From Candidatus Methanoperedens sp. (GTDB taxonomy: Archaea > Halobacteriota > Methanosarcinia > Methanosarcinales > Methanoperedenaceae), in contig VEPM01000009.1 in the NCBI GenBank assembly GCA_012026795.1, positions 62,001 through 126,000 of the forward strand: 64,000 nt of DNA, written 5' to 3'. Below, piece after piece: positions 45,853 through 54,643 of this stretch (its first letter is position 1; every line of letters starts with the position of its first letter). Below the pieces are notes generated by a model. The model worked only from the letters and a program-made list of their open reading frames with translations, made no database searches and had not been told where the DNA came from. Both the position numbers and the translations under genes were made by a program.

Positions 45853-46986
45853 TTATGCCCCCAGGGCGCTCATGAACCTTTTCTTTATTTCATTAGCAGA
45901 AAAGGGAATCTCTTTACATCTGGCATTCACTGGTTTTACGATTACATGAATGAATTGTGCTTTGCGCCTCAGGGCTTCGCTTAGATCATCCTGGGAATGT
46001 GCTTTTACTGTATCATTTACCCCGCTTGCTTTTGCCAGCAGTTCAAGATCGATCAGGCTTTGTGTACATGTCTCCTGGTTGCCGGTTGAGCCGTATGATG
46101 CATTGTCAATAGCAATAACCGTGAGATTGTGCGGTGAATATTCGCCGATGCTGATCAGCGCATTTGGATTCATAAGCAGGCTGCCGTCCCCGTCAATCAC
46201 ATATACATGCTTCTTTTGAATGATCGCAAGCCCAAGACCTATTGATGAAACAAGCCCCATTGAACCAAGCATGTAAAAATTGAGTTCCCTGTCCTTTATC
46301 TCAAATAATTCCTTTGACGGGATGCCCAGGTTGGCGATGATAATATTATCGTCATTATTTTCACCGATCGTTCCTGCAATGGTCCTTATCGCTTCGTATC
46401 TTGTTAAAACCGGTTTTTGAATGGTTACACTGAATACCAGGTCAATATTCCTGCCGCATATATCCATGGGTTCAGGAACATCACTTGTTGAACCCTCCCA
46501 GACAGCAGGAGACACCAGAATAACATGCGGATGAAAGTTATCAAAGGATTCTTTGATCGCTTCATCCAATCTCCCGATTTCTTTTAGCGATTCTATGATC
46601 GTAAACTTCATCCCTGAGGCTGCCAGGATATCAGGCAACCTTCTCCCAAGCTGCCACTGCGCTTCTATCGATTCTTTATAAACACCTCGCCAGCTTGCGA
46701 TTATCGGAAGAGGGATGCTGTATGTAAGATTAAGTGAAAGAAGTGCATTTATCATGTTGCCGATGCCAGTGCTCTGGATGACCATGACAGGCCGCCCCCC
46801 GCCAAGATAAACGCCTGCGCATATCCCCACACCATTCTCTTCCCGCGTGAGAGGAAGCGTCTTTATGTTCCGGGCAACAAGTGGAAGAAGCGCCTTTATC
46901 CTGTCACATGGGAGTGTGGCTGCAATATCTACCCTGTTTTGTTTAAGAATATCGACAACTTTCTGTTCCGGGGTATCTGCATTCAT
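45853..46986 (-). CDS. comDE: Sulfopyruvate decarboxylase, fused alpha-beta (ComDE)
   Basis: 377 residues. Thiamine-diphosphate enzyme; the N-half carries the Glu-containing TREENGVGICAGVYLGG (alpha-type) and the C-half GDGSLLMNPNALISIGEYSPHNLTVIAIDN (TPP/Mg motif). It decarboxylates sulfopyruvate to sulfoacetaldehyde in coenzyme M synthesis. ComD and ComE are separate in some methanogens; fusion into one chain is the Methanosarcina layout. The cysteate synthase gene lies just upstream on the same strand, and the two fit one pathway. Confidence 0.92.
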   Translation of the reverse strand: MNADTPEQKVVDILKQNRVDIAATLPCDRIKALLPLVARNIKTLPLTREENGVGICAGVYLGGGRPVMVIQSTGIGNMINALLSLNLTYSIPLPIIASWRGVYKESIEAQWQLGRRLPDILAASGMKFTIIESLKEIGRLDEAIKESFDNFHPHVILVSPAVWEGSTSDVPEPMDICGRNIDLVFSVTIQKPVLTRYEAIRTIAGTIGENNDDNIIIANLGIPSKELFEIKDRELNFYMLGSMGLVSSIGLGLAIIQKKHVYVIDGDGSLLMNPNALISIGEYSPHNLTVIAIDNASYGSTGNQETCTQSLIDLELLAKASGVNDTVKAHSQDDLSEALRRKAQFIHVIVKPVNARCKEIPFSANEIKKRFMSALGA

Positions 46987-47034
46987 TTATATTTATCTGT
47001 GTTTTTATATCGGTGCAATTATGTTGATCCAATA

Positions 47035-48345
47035 TTAAATTATCTCTTCCAGGGGAACATTCGCATTCTCAGCATGTGCAGATGGTTCAATCTTATAAAG
47101 ATGATGATCCTGCTCAACACGTTTTACTCCGCCGCCAGTGATATTTAATACGATATAATCATCCTTTTTCACTTTTCCGGCATCTATCGCTTCGATCAAT
47201 GAGGCAACAGCAACTCCTGCAGGCGGGAAGATATCAATGCCTTCAAGATCTTCAAATAACGTTACACCGTTCTTTGCGTCGTTGTTGGAGATCGCATACA
47301 TGCTGCCATTCGTTGCACACAACGCATCATATACGCCTCCAGATGCTGAATATGGTGGTTCCCTGTTGGAAAGGATATCTGCATACATCTCATGAATGAG
47401 TTTTTTTGGCTCAGGCATATCAATATCTTTTATGATATCGCGCCGCCCTGCTTTCCATGCATTGTACATCGGTACAAATGGAAGGTTCTGGGAAAGATGA
47501 AGTTCGGGGAGAGCCGTACCAAATCTTCCGTCTTCAAGCAGTCTGAGTGCTGCTTCCCATGCGGCTATTCCTCCTGTTCCGCTTCCTATTGCCTGGAAAT
47601 AATGATCCGGAATCCGTTTCATAAAAACCGATGCATCAAGCATCACTGTTCCCATACCATCTCTTCGTGCCACGTTCCTTGCACCGCCTTCAGCCTGCAT
47701 ACCCGGAGCGGCGGAAAGTCTTTCTGCAAGATGGATGGAATCCGTATAGTCGCAGTTATTACCCATTTGTATAAAATGAATTGAATCAGTGGGCTCTTCC
47801 GGCAGCCACATTCTTGATATTCCGCTTCCGGGCACCACGATATAAACATTTACTCCAGTCATTGCAGACACGTGGGCAAAAGCCCGCGCCGTATTCCCGG
47901 CAGAAGCAAGGACAAGGGATTTACCTGAGTTCTTGAATTTTGATAGCGTTGGAAAAGCTTCCAGCTCCTTGAAGCTGCATGTTTTTATGTTTGCTCCCCT
48001 TTCAGGCCAGTAGCCGTTGAAACCGATGAAAAGATTCTTCAGGCCAAGATATTGTGCAAGTTCCGTGCTCCTGTATGTTACCGGGCCCGAATCAGTGGTG
48101 ATGAGTTCATTAACAGGCAGCCAGTCATGGAATTTTCCTATTCCGGGAGCATCTTTTAATTCAAGTTTTTTGTTCCTGTAATTTGTGCGCAGGAGGCCAT
48201 TGTCACAATCACATTTGAGGCGATCGTTAAAATAAGCGGTTTTGCAGCCTGTACATATAAGATCGTACTTCTGGTTCTCAGGTATTGTGATGGCAGGATT
48301 TTTGTCTAAAATGCTCCCACGGCACACGGTTTCACTTATTGTCAT
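47035..48345 (-). CDS. Cysteate synthase (PLP-dependent)
   Basis: About 436 residues, fold-type II PLP enzyme related to threonine synthase: the lysine lies in ANIKTCSFKELEA, the phosphate-binding loop in GSGTGGIAAWEAAL. It turns phosphoserine and sulfite into cysteate, the entry to coenzyme M in Methanosarcinales. An N-terminal zinc ribbon-like CTGC...CDC is present. Start is taken at ATG 48345 because a TATA box about 25-30 bases away puts the transcript start at that ATG (leaderless); the longer frame begins at 48360. Confidence 0.88.
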   Translation of the reverse strand: MTISETVCRGSILDKNPAITIPENQKYDLICTGCKTAYFNDRLKCDCDNGLLRTNYRNKKLELKDAPGIGKFHDWLPVNELITTDSGPVTYRSTELAQYLGLKNLFIGFNGYWPERGANIKTCSFKELEAFPTLSKFKNSGKSLVLASAGNTARAFAHVSAMTGVNVYIVVPGSGISRMWLPEEPTDSIHFIQMGNNCDYTDSIHLAERLSAAPGMQAEGGARNVARRDGMGTVMLDASVFMKRIPDHYFQAIGSGTGGIAAWEAALRLLEDGRFGTALPELHLSQNLPFVPMYNAWKAGRRDIIKDIDMPEPKKLIHEMYADILSNREPPYSASGGVYDALCATNGSMYAISNNDAKNGVTLFEDLEGIDIFPPAGVAVASLIEAIDAGKVKKDDYIVLNITGGGVKRVEQDHHLYKIEPSAHAENANVPLEEII

Positions 48346-48365
48346 AATTAATAGTTTCAATCGAT

Positions 48366-48380
48366 GAGTATATAGTTTTA
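48366..48380 (-). promoter_or_regulatory. TATA box for cysteate synthase, leaderless start
   Basis: Minus strand TAAAACTATATACTC centred about 28 bases upstream of ATG 48345, the spacing expected between TATA and transcript start in archaea. No ribosome site precedes that ATG, consistent with leaderless translation. Confidence 0.5.
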
Positions 48381-48462
48381 TCCATTGGATTCACAGAATT
48401 GCCCGTAATGGGACATTATTTTTTATAAAAAATACGATTGTCCAATCATTTATATAACTAAT

Positions 48463-49083
48463 TTATATACTTATACCAATTATGCCATCTACCATGCCAG
48501 AACCACTTAATTTGTAAAAAGGCACTGCGATTACTTTCGGAGATGAAAGTCCAAGAGAATATGTAATATTTTTTAACATATCGGATTTCCCTGCTTCAAT
48601 GCTCAGGAAAATGAAATCAGCGATCTTTTCAGCATCTTTACTTGAACAGGAACATCCGTTCAGCTTGCCCTTTTTTATAACAGCGAACTCAGGCTGGCTC
48701 TTTGTGAATTCAAGCCCAAGTTTGCGGATATTTTCCAATGATGTCTCAAATGCAGGGACATAGAATTTTCCAACATGTTTATCTTCTTTGCCAAAAATAT
48801 TCATGATAAAACCGGTGATGCTTCCTGCTGCATCCCTTGAACTGATTTTGATATCTGCTTCAAAAACCCAGAAAGGCAAATATATTTTCCCGGTATCCAT
48901 ATTTTTATTCGGAACCGCAAAATCAATATTCACAGGAACAAGTTCGTCTTTTTCACTGATAAGTTCAAAACCTGAATCGCAATTGCCGCAATAATATACC
49001 ACGTCCCTGGTATCTGCATTTAGAAGCGACCCGCATTTTTTGCATTTTAAAGGTACTAATCTTAATCCTGAATGGTCAGTCAT
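48463..49083 (-). CDS. Zinc-ribbon protein of the SPFH-linked cluster (last gene)
   Basis: About 206 residues from ATG 49083, preferred because the preceding gene stops at 49088. N-terminal zinc ribbon CKKC...CGNC (about residues 14-36), then a beta-rich domain with YLPFWVFEADI, a phrase shared in kind with the two genes upstream. A membrane segment is not clear. It shares family character with 49088-50140 and 50137-50886, so the three are paralogues. Function unknown; it is the last gene of the operon. Confidence 0.75.
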   Translation of the reverse strand: MTDHSGLRLVPLKCKKCGSLLNADTRDVVYYCGNCDSGFELISEKDELVPVNIDFAVPNKNMDTGKIYLPFWVFEADIKISSRDAAGSITGFIMNIFGKEDKHVGKFYVPAFETSLENIRKLGLEFTKSQPEFAVIKKGKLNGCSCSSKDAEKIADFIFLSIEAGKSDMLKNITYSLGLSSPKVIAVPFYKLSGSGMVDGIIGISI

Positions 49084-49087
49084 TATC

Positions 49088-50140
49088 TCATCCCGGTGTA
49101 TTGTCAAAACCAATTTCTTTTAATGAATTGAAGGTCTCCTGAAGGCCCTTTGCCTTAAATCCTGTTGTCTTTCCTTCGATCACCTCGCCACCATACCTGA
49201 ATTTACTGAAACCAAAGATTATCAATGCAATACCTGCTATTGCACCCGCAATTATTAATTCATTTGATTCCTCAGAAAATAGCCGGAGCGATGTCGTAAG
49301 TATGAGGTTCCCTATCATCAGGCTTGCGACGAACATGCTAACCCTGTAAATGGTGCTTCCGGGTGCACGCCCATACAGAAGCTTGTTGTGAAGCCCATCA
49401 ATTACAAGCTGGTAATTCCTGTCTTTGAATTTATACCTGACAATCCAGAGAGGATAATAAATAATGGATAATTTTTTTCCTGTGGAGTGAAGTTTCTGGA
49501 AAGTAACTTCATCTATATCCACACTTCTTTTTGCCTGGTTTAACATCCAGTTTTCTGACTCTAAAACGGCATCTGTTCTTGAATGCATTGGCTCAAACAC
49601 CATTCCCTGTTTTTCAACTGTTGAGATATCAAAGGGTTCAAGGTTCCCGGAAATCCCTGAATTGTCTATTTCTTCAACGCCAAATTCGGAAACATCGCAG
49701 GCCGCTTTATTCCAGATATATTCTTTCATGATCATGCGTTCAACCGGCTCTTTTCTTGTAGTAGTGTGCATATTGCCTTTGTTGTCCCGGTGTGTCTCAT
49801 GATGTATCTTATTCCCGAAAATCCAGCCGCATACCTGGCCGATGGATCTCCAGAATGGCAGGTGGACAAGGAATATCTCAGTAAACTCGGCTCCTGTTCT
49901 CAGTTTCCTGTCCTTGTCGAATTTACCGAACCAGTTTTTTGCGGCGGCTTTTGTATCAGTTTCACTGACCTTGCTTTTTACATAATATTGTATCACGCCC
50001 TCATCGCCCATTACAAGAAGAGGTATCTCACAATACGTACATTTAAGGACATTATTTCCTTCCCTGAGCTCAACTGTTCCCCCGCAGCCAGGACACATTA
50101 GCCCCTTTATTATTTCATGCTTGCCTGATTCCATTTTCAT
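49088..50140 (-). CDS. Zinc-ribbon membrane protein, long paralogue
   Basis: 350 residues: N-terminal CPGCGG...CTYC zinc ribbon, a YYVKSKVSETDTKAAAKNWF segment (matching YMLKSTIDEVAAAASLRRWM in the gene upstream), a central domain with FLVHLPFWRS, two C-terminal membrane helices (SMFVASLMIGNLILT, LIIAGAIAGIALIIFGF) and a short tail. It overlaps the preceding gene by 4 bases and is followed after 4 bases by the next. Role unknown; the ribbon-plus-membrane layout suggests a sensor or scaffold at the membrane. Confidence 0.8.
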   Translation of the reverse strand: MKMESGKHEIIKGLMCPGCGGTVELREGNNVLKCTYCEIPLLVMGDEGVIQYYVKSKVSETDTKAAAKNWFGKFDKDRKLRTGAEFTEIFLVHLPFWRSIGQVCGWIFGNKIHHETHRDNKGNMHTTTRKEPVERMIMKEYIWNKAACDVSEFGVEEIDNSGISGNLEPFDISTVEKQGMVFEPMHSRTDAVLESENWMLNQAKRSVDIDEVTFQKLHSTGKKLSIIYYPLWIVRYKFKDRNYQLVIDGLHNKLLYGRAPGSTIYRVSMFVASLMIGNLILTTSLRLFSEESNELIIAGAIAGIALIIFGFSKFRYGGEVIEGKTTGFKAKGLQETFNSLKEIGFDNTPG

Positions 50141-50886
50141 ACCCTCTCAGCAACGAATACTGCTGCAATAACAACAATTATTGCAGTTATTATGTATGCT
50201 CCCAGCACCTGTGGAAAATCCATTGACATACCTTCAAGGAAAAATATTATTGCGGCTCCGCCTCCAACCAGAAAATAAGGCATCTCCTGTTTGGATGGGT
50301 ATTCCGAAGCCATGATCTTGCCTGATGAGCCATCCACTATGGCTGTGTATGCATTTTTTTTGTAATTATAATGAAAAATATATAGAGGTATATGGACAAG
50401 AGCGCTCTGGGTGATATTGGACACATCTACAGCTTCTTTTTTCAGCCATTCCACTGCTGATAAGTATAACACAGTAGGATCTTTTATGACCGGGTTACCT
50501 GCATCTTCCTGTCCATAGAACCTAAAATCTCCTGCAGGAATAACCATTGTTCTTATTCCAGGCAATGGGGCAGGTAATGCCGGTTGTATCTTTATTACCT
50601 CTTTTTCCCCCTGTTTTATCTTGAAATACCATATCGGAAAATATACATATTCTTTTCCTGATATCGCTGCTTCCTTATCCAGACCTTTCACAGTGGAACT
50701 TCCCGCCATCCAGCGCCGAAGCGATGCGGCGGCTGCAACCTCGTCAATAGTGGATTTTAGCATATAATGGAATACAATTTTGCTTTTATCAATGTAAATG
50801 GCAGATGAACAATATTCACACGTTAAAAATGTCTGGCCTTCTATGGCTTTGACATCTGCGCCGCATTGAGGACATTTTATTTCCAT
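50137..50886 (-). CDS. Zinc-ribbon membrane protein
   Basis: 249 residues: zinc ribbon CPQCGAD...CEYCSSAI at the N-terminus (about 4-27), a middle YFPIWYFKIKQGEKEVIKI domain, and two C-terminal hydrophobic segments. It overlaps the next gene by 4 bases and starts 22 bases after the SPFH gene stop. It is a shorter paralogue of the product of 49088-50140. It resembles the zinc-ribbon partner (YdjG-like) of bacterial YdjI-type stress operons. Confidence 0.8.
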   Translation of the reverse strand: MEIKCPQCGADVKAIEGQTFLTCEYCSSAIYIDKSKIVFHYMLKSTIDEVAAAASLRRWMAGSSTVKGLDKEAAISGKEYVYFPIWYFKIKQGEKEVIKIQPALPAPLPGIRTMVIPAGDFRFYGQEDAGNPVIKDPTVLYLSAVEWLKKEAVDVSNITQSALVHIPLYIFHYNYKKNAYTAIVDGSSGKIMASEYPSKQEMPYFLVGGGAAIIFFLEGMSMDFPQVLGAYIITAIIVVIAAVFVAERV

Positions 50887-50908
50887 TACTGCCTTCCTCC
50901 TGCTCTTC

Positions 50909-52087
50909 CTATTCTATCTTTGTGCCGCATGATGGGCAGAACTTAGCCCCTGGTGCAAGCTCGGCGTTGCATTTCGGACAATTTGAGATAATTTTATATC
51001 CGCAGCCAGGACAGAATTTTGAACCGGCCGGAATATCTGCTTTACATTTCGGGCATGATATGCCTCCTCCGATCTTGTTTCCGCAATTAGTGCAGAATTT
51101 AGAACCTGAAGGTAAGTCAGCGCCGCATGAGGGGCATTTTATTCCATTTGGGCGCGCTTGCTGTTGTTGCGGCTGCATAGTTTGCCCCAGCTGGGAAGCC
51201 ATCATCATTCCCATTCCCATGCCGGCCCCCAGCCCGACACCAGCCCCTGCCCCGGCGCCTGCTGCCCCGCCTTCCTGTTTTGCAGCATCCCGCATGGCAC
51301 TTCCAGCCTGGAAAGCAAGAAATGCTTCCTTCTGTCTCTGGTCTGTTAAACCAAGTGCGCCTATGCCAGAGCGCGTATCAATGGCTTTCTGGACTTCTTC
51401 TGGGAGGTTGATGTTAAGTTCTGCGATACGCATGACCTTTAGCCCGTACTCAGCCACGTTTGTCTCAACCTTTGAAAGTAGCATCTGTGAGATTTCTTCA
51501 AGATATGCAGGTATATCTAAGACTGATAATTGTTTTTTAGACTTGAGCTCACCGAGGGTATCATTGAGCTGCATGATTATCTCGCCCTTTAGCCAGCCCA
51601 CTACCTGGTCGCTGTCGCTAAATCCTTTTGTGCCCACAAACTGGGTAATGAACTGTATGGGGTTAACAACTTTATAAGCGAACTGCCCGAAAATCCTAAG
51701 CCTGACAATCCCGAAATCCTGGTCCCTGAATACCATTGGTTCGGCACTTCCGAATTTACTTCTCAGTTCCCTGCGCTGGACGTAATATGCTTCAGCTACA
51801 GGCTGGGTACCAGTTACTATTCTCTGGAGTTCTGTAAGTACGGGAATATTAAGTGTTGAGAGCCCGAACCTGCCCGGGCGGTCAAGTACTGTAAGTATTT
51901 TCCCATCCCTGAGGAAAACCGCATACTCATCTTCCCTGACAACTACATTATCATTCCAGATAAGGTTCCTTGGTATCCTGAATATTACATTTTCGCCTTT
52001 TGCCGCATCATCCCACATTAAAGTGGTAGAGCCAAGGATACTTCCACCTGAACCCGATGTTGTTGGGGTTTTTTTATCAAATAACAT
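50909..52087 (-). CDS. SPFH-domain (YdjI/virion-core-like) protein with triple zinc ribbon tail
   Basis: 392 residues. SPFH/band-7-like core (about 20-250; NLIWNDNVVVREDEYAVFLRDG, PVAEAYYVQRRE, then LNINLPEEVQKAIDTRSG), a Gly/Ala/Met/Gln-rich linker (about 265-305) and three double-CxxC ribbons in the last 85 residues: CPSC..CTNC, CPKC..CPGC, CPKC..CPSC. Bacillus YdjI-type proteins show the same layout and form membrane scaffolds under stress. It is preceded without gap by a coiled-coil gene and followed by the zinc-ribbon genes. Confidence 0.88.
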   Translation of the reverse strand: MLFDKKTPTTSGSGGSILGSTTLMWDDAAKGENVIFRIPRNLIWNDNVVVREDEYAVFLRDGKILTVLDRPGRFGLSTLNIPVLTELQRIVTGTQPVAEAYYVQRRELRSKFGSAEPMVFRDQDFGIVRLRIFGQFAYKVVNPIQFITQFVGTKGFSDSDQVVGWLKGEIIMQLNDTLGELKSKKQLSVLDIPAYLEEISQMLLSKVETNVAEYGLKVMRIAELNINLPEEVQKAIDTRSGIGALGLTDQRQKEAFLAFQAGSAMRDAAKQEGGAAGAGAGAGVGLGAGMGMGMMMASQLGQTMQPQQQQARPNGIKCPSCGADLPSGSKFCTNCGNKIGGGISCPKCKADIPAGSKFCPGCGYKIISNCPKCNAELAPGAKFCPSCGTKIE

Positions 52088-52618
52088 CTAACTTACCTCC
52101 AGCCCTGTAATTATAGAAATCCTCTTATCGAATATCAAATTAAAATCCTTCAATGCTTTTATTATTTCTTTCATTTTCTGCCCTGATGTACCATCAGAGC
52201 TTATTATGGAACTATTGAGTTCGTCCGCTGTTTTCCCGATAAAATCTATATTTTGAAGAAGAGAAAGGTCCCATTCATACATTTTATTGAGTTCTTCTTC
52301 TTCTATCCGGATATCTGCTGATACTCCTGAATATCCCTGCTCTGTATGCCGTATCTTATTTTCTATCTGTCTTGATAATTTCAATACATCACCTATATCC
52401 GAGACGAGCTCAAGTTCCAGGGCTCTTGTCAGCTCTTCCCTGCAATTCTCAAACTTTCTATTTATCTCACCCATACGCCTGGCAAGCTGTTGTCTTAGCA
52501 GGCTATCTGCGGCCCGCAAATCCTCACGCCGGCGGTATCCTTTAAAACCGGGTATGAAAAGCTCGATCTTTTTCAATAGTCCCCTATCTGCCTCAACTCG
52601 TGTTCGAAGGTCTGTCAT
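52088..52618 (-). CDS. Coiled-coil protein, first gene of SPFH operon
   Basis: 176 residues, almost all helical with heptads (RREDLRAADSLLRQQLARRMGEINRKFENC; VLKLSRQIENKIRHTEQG). No membrane segment. It ends right where the SPFH gene begins, so the two are translated together. It fits the position of PspA-like partners in YdjI-type operons, though similarity to PspA is not clear. Role suggested: membrane-stress scaffold partner. Confidence 0.75.
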   Translation of the reverse strand: MTDLRTRVEADRGLLKKIELFIPGFKGYRRREDLRAADSLLRQQLARRMGEINRKFENCREELTRALELELVSDIGDVLKLSRQIENKIRHTEQGYSGVSADIRIEEEELNKMYEWDLSLLQNIDFIGKTADELNSSIISSDGTSGQKMKEIIKALKDFNLIFDKRISIITGLEVS

Positions 52619-52709
52619 TTTTTCACTCTTTTAAAATTTTATAATGTTTTCCAAAATTTTGACTGTGAATTATTTCATTGTAATTAAATGTTTGTGTAAT
52701 GAAACTTTC

Positions 52710-53669
52710 TCATATAGATGTATCATATAAATGGCATATAACAAAATGTCCTTTCCCGATCTCTTTCATTCCAGGCTCAATTATATTGCATATATCCAGC
52801 TTTTTTTCACAGCGTGTATGAAATCTGCATCCATTCGGCGGGTTTATTGGTGAAGGGACCTCCCCTCTTAAGGTTTTCCGGTTCTTACTACCCGGGATTG
52901 AAGATAATAACGCTACAGTATATGGATGTAGCGGATTCTCAAATAACTCATCTTTACTGGCAAGCTCCACGATCTTTCCAAGATACATAATTGCCACCCT
53001 GTCAGAGATATAGCGGATGACATACAGGTTATGGGCGATGAATAAATACGAAATTTTAAGCTCTTTTTTTAACTCCATCAGAAGGTTCAGGATCTGGGCA
53101 TGTACTGAAACATCAAGAGCGCTTACAGGTTCATCTGCAACTATCAGTCCGGGATTAACTGCAAGGGCTCTTGCAATGCCTATTCTTTGCTGCTGGCCCC
53201 CGCTCAGTTCATGCGGATATCGTGCGATAAAACCAGGTTCAAGACCAACCTTTATAAGCAACTCTTCAACAATATTTTCGCGCGTTTCCCTGCTGCCAAT
53301 ATTATGAATTACCAGTGCTTCCTCGATCGAATTCCCAACTGTCATTCTCGGATCAAGACTGGATTTTGGGTCCTGGAATATTATCTGGCATTCTTTCCTG
53401 AACTCTTTTAACTGATCTGTTTTGAAATTGGCGATATCCCTGCCCCTGAACAATATCTTTCCTGAATCAGGCTCTTCAAGTCTTAAAATGATTCGTCCTA
53501 ATGTGGATTTACCGCATCCGGATTCACCTGCAAGGCCAAGTGTCTCGCCTCTTCCAATTGAAAGTGAAACACCATCAACTGCTTTAACATCACCTCTTTT
53601 CCTTGAAAAAAAACCACGTTTTACAGGATAATATTTCCTTATATTCTCAATTTCAATCAGGTTATTCAT
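52710..53669 (-). CDS. Oligopeptide/nickel ABC transporter ATPase (DppF/OppF type)
   Basis: 319 residues. Walker A GESGCGKST, signature LSGGQQQRIGIARAL, Walker B LIVADEPVSALD, C-terminal peptide-transporter tail GCRFHTRCEKKLDIC. It is the last gene of the Dpp set and overlaps dppD by 4 bases. The transported substrate could be peptide or nickel chelate. Confidence 0.93.
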   Translation of the reverse strand: MNNLIEIENIRKYYPVKRGFFSRKRGDVKAVDGVSLSIGRGETLGLAGESGCGKSTLGRIILRLEEPDSGKILFRGRDIANFKTDQLKEFRKECQIIFQDPKSSLDPRMTVGNSIEEALVIHNIGSRETRENIVEELLIKVGLEPGFIARYPHELSGGQQQRIGIARALAVNPGLIVADEPVSALDVSVHAQILNLLMELKKELKISYLFIAHNLYVIRYISDRVAIMYLGKIVELASKDELFENPLHPYTVALLSSIPGSKNRKTLRGEVPSPINPPNGCRFHTRCEKKLDICNIIEPGMKEIGKGHFVICHLYDTSI

Positions 53670-54643
53670 GAATATCCCTCATACAGGAAGCAGCTGACAT
53701 AATGTGCTTCGTTGATCTGTTTTAACAGGGGTCTCTTTTTCCTGCAAATTTCCATTGCATTAATGCATCGTGGATGAAAAACGCATCCTTCAGGGAGATT
53801 TATTAAATTCGGTATCGTTCCCGGGATTGGAACGATTTCCCCATGATGGGAAGGCAGGCACCCAATTAATCCTTTCGTATAAGGATGCAACGGATAATCC
53901 AATATATCTTCCCTGCTTCCTTTTTCCATAATTCTTCCTGCATACATGACAACTATATTGTCCGCTATTTCGGATACCACCGCAAGGTCATGTGTTATGT
54001 AAATTATTGACATGAAAAATTTATTGCGAAGCTCTAAAAAAAGGTCAAGGATCTGTGCCTGTACTGTCAGGTCAAGAGCAGTTGTCGGTTCATCTGCTAT
54101 CAACACCTCAGGATGGCATGCAAGCGCCATTGCAATAACAACTCTCTGTTTCATCCCGCCTGAGAACTGGTGGGGATAATCATGATATCGCTCTTTAGCC
54201 ATTGGAATTCCTACAAGTTCCAGAAGTTCGATGGTTTTTGATGTAATTTCATTTTGATTGAGTCTTTTATGCGCGGTTATTGCCTCATCTACCTGGTATC
54301 CTATTGTAAAAACAGGATTAAGCGATGAATGCGGGTCCTGGAATATCATAGCAATTTTACTCCCACGAACTCCCTGCATTTGTTCAGGGGAAAGCCCAGG
54401 AAGATCCCTGCCATCCAGGATAATTCTCCCGCCAATTATTTTCCCGGGACTTTCTATAAGTCGCATGATGGATAATGCGGTTACGGTTTTTCCTGAACCG
54501 GATTCACCAACAATGCACAGGAGTTCTCCTTTCCGCAAGTCAAAGGAAATGTCATCAACTGCCTTTATAGTTCCTTTTTTTGTAAAAAAATAGGTCTTAA
54601 GATTCGAAACTGAGAGGATTGGCTCCATTTTATCCCCCATCAT
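53666..54643 (-). CDS. Oligopeptide/nickel ABC transporter ATPase (DppD type)
   Basis: 325 residues. Walker A GESGSGKTVTAL, signature FSGGMKQRVVIAMAL, Walker B VLIADEPTTALD and C-terminal GCVFHPRCINAMEIC. Works as a pair with the DppF ATPase. Start ATGATG overlaps the end of the upstream permease gene; an ATG five codons later is possible. Confidence 0.93.
   Translation of the reverse strand: MMGDKMEPILSVSNLKTYFFTKKGTIKAVDDISFDLRKGELLCIVGESGSGKTVTALSIMRLIESPGKIIGGRIILDGRDLPGLSPEQMQGVRGSKIAMIFQDPHSSLNPVFTIGYQVDEAITAHKRLNQNEITSKTIELLELVGIPMAKERYHDYPHQFSGGMKQRVVIAMALACHPEVLIADEPTTALDLTVQAQILDLFLELRNKFFMSIIYITHDLAVVSEIADNIVVMYAGRIMEKGSREDILDYPLHPYTKGLIGCLPSHHGEIVPIPGTIPNLINLPEGCVFHPRCINAMEICRKKRPLLKQINEAHYVSCFLYEGYS

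Noticed and set aside
50922-51677. 251-codon plus-strand frame opposite the SPFH gene
   Set aside because: A composition shadow of the Gly/Ala/Cys-rich SPFH tail; the product is Pro/Ala/Ser low complexity.
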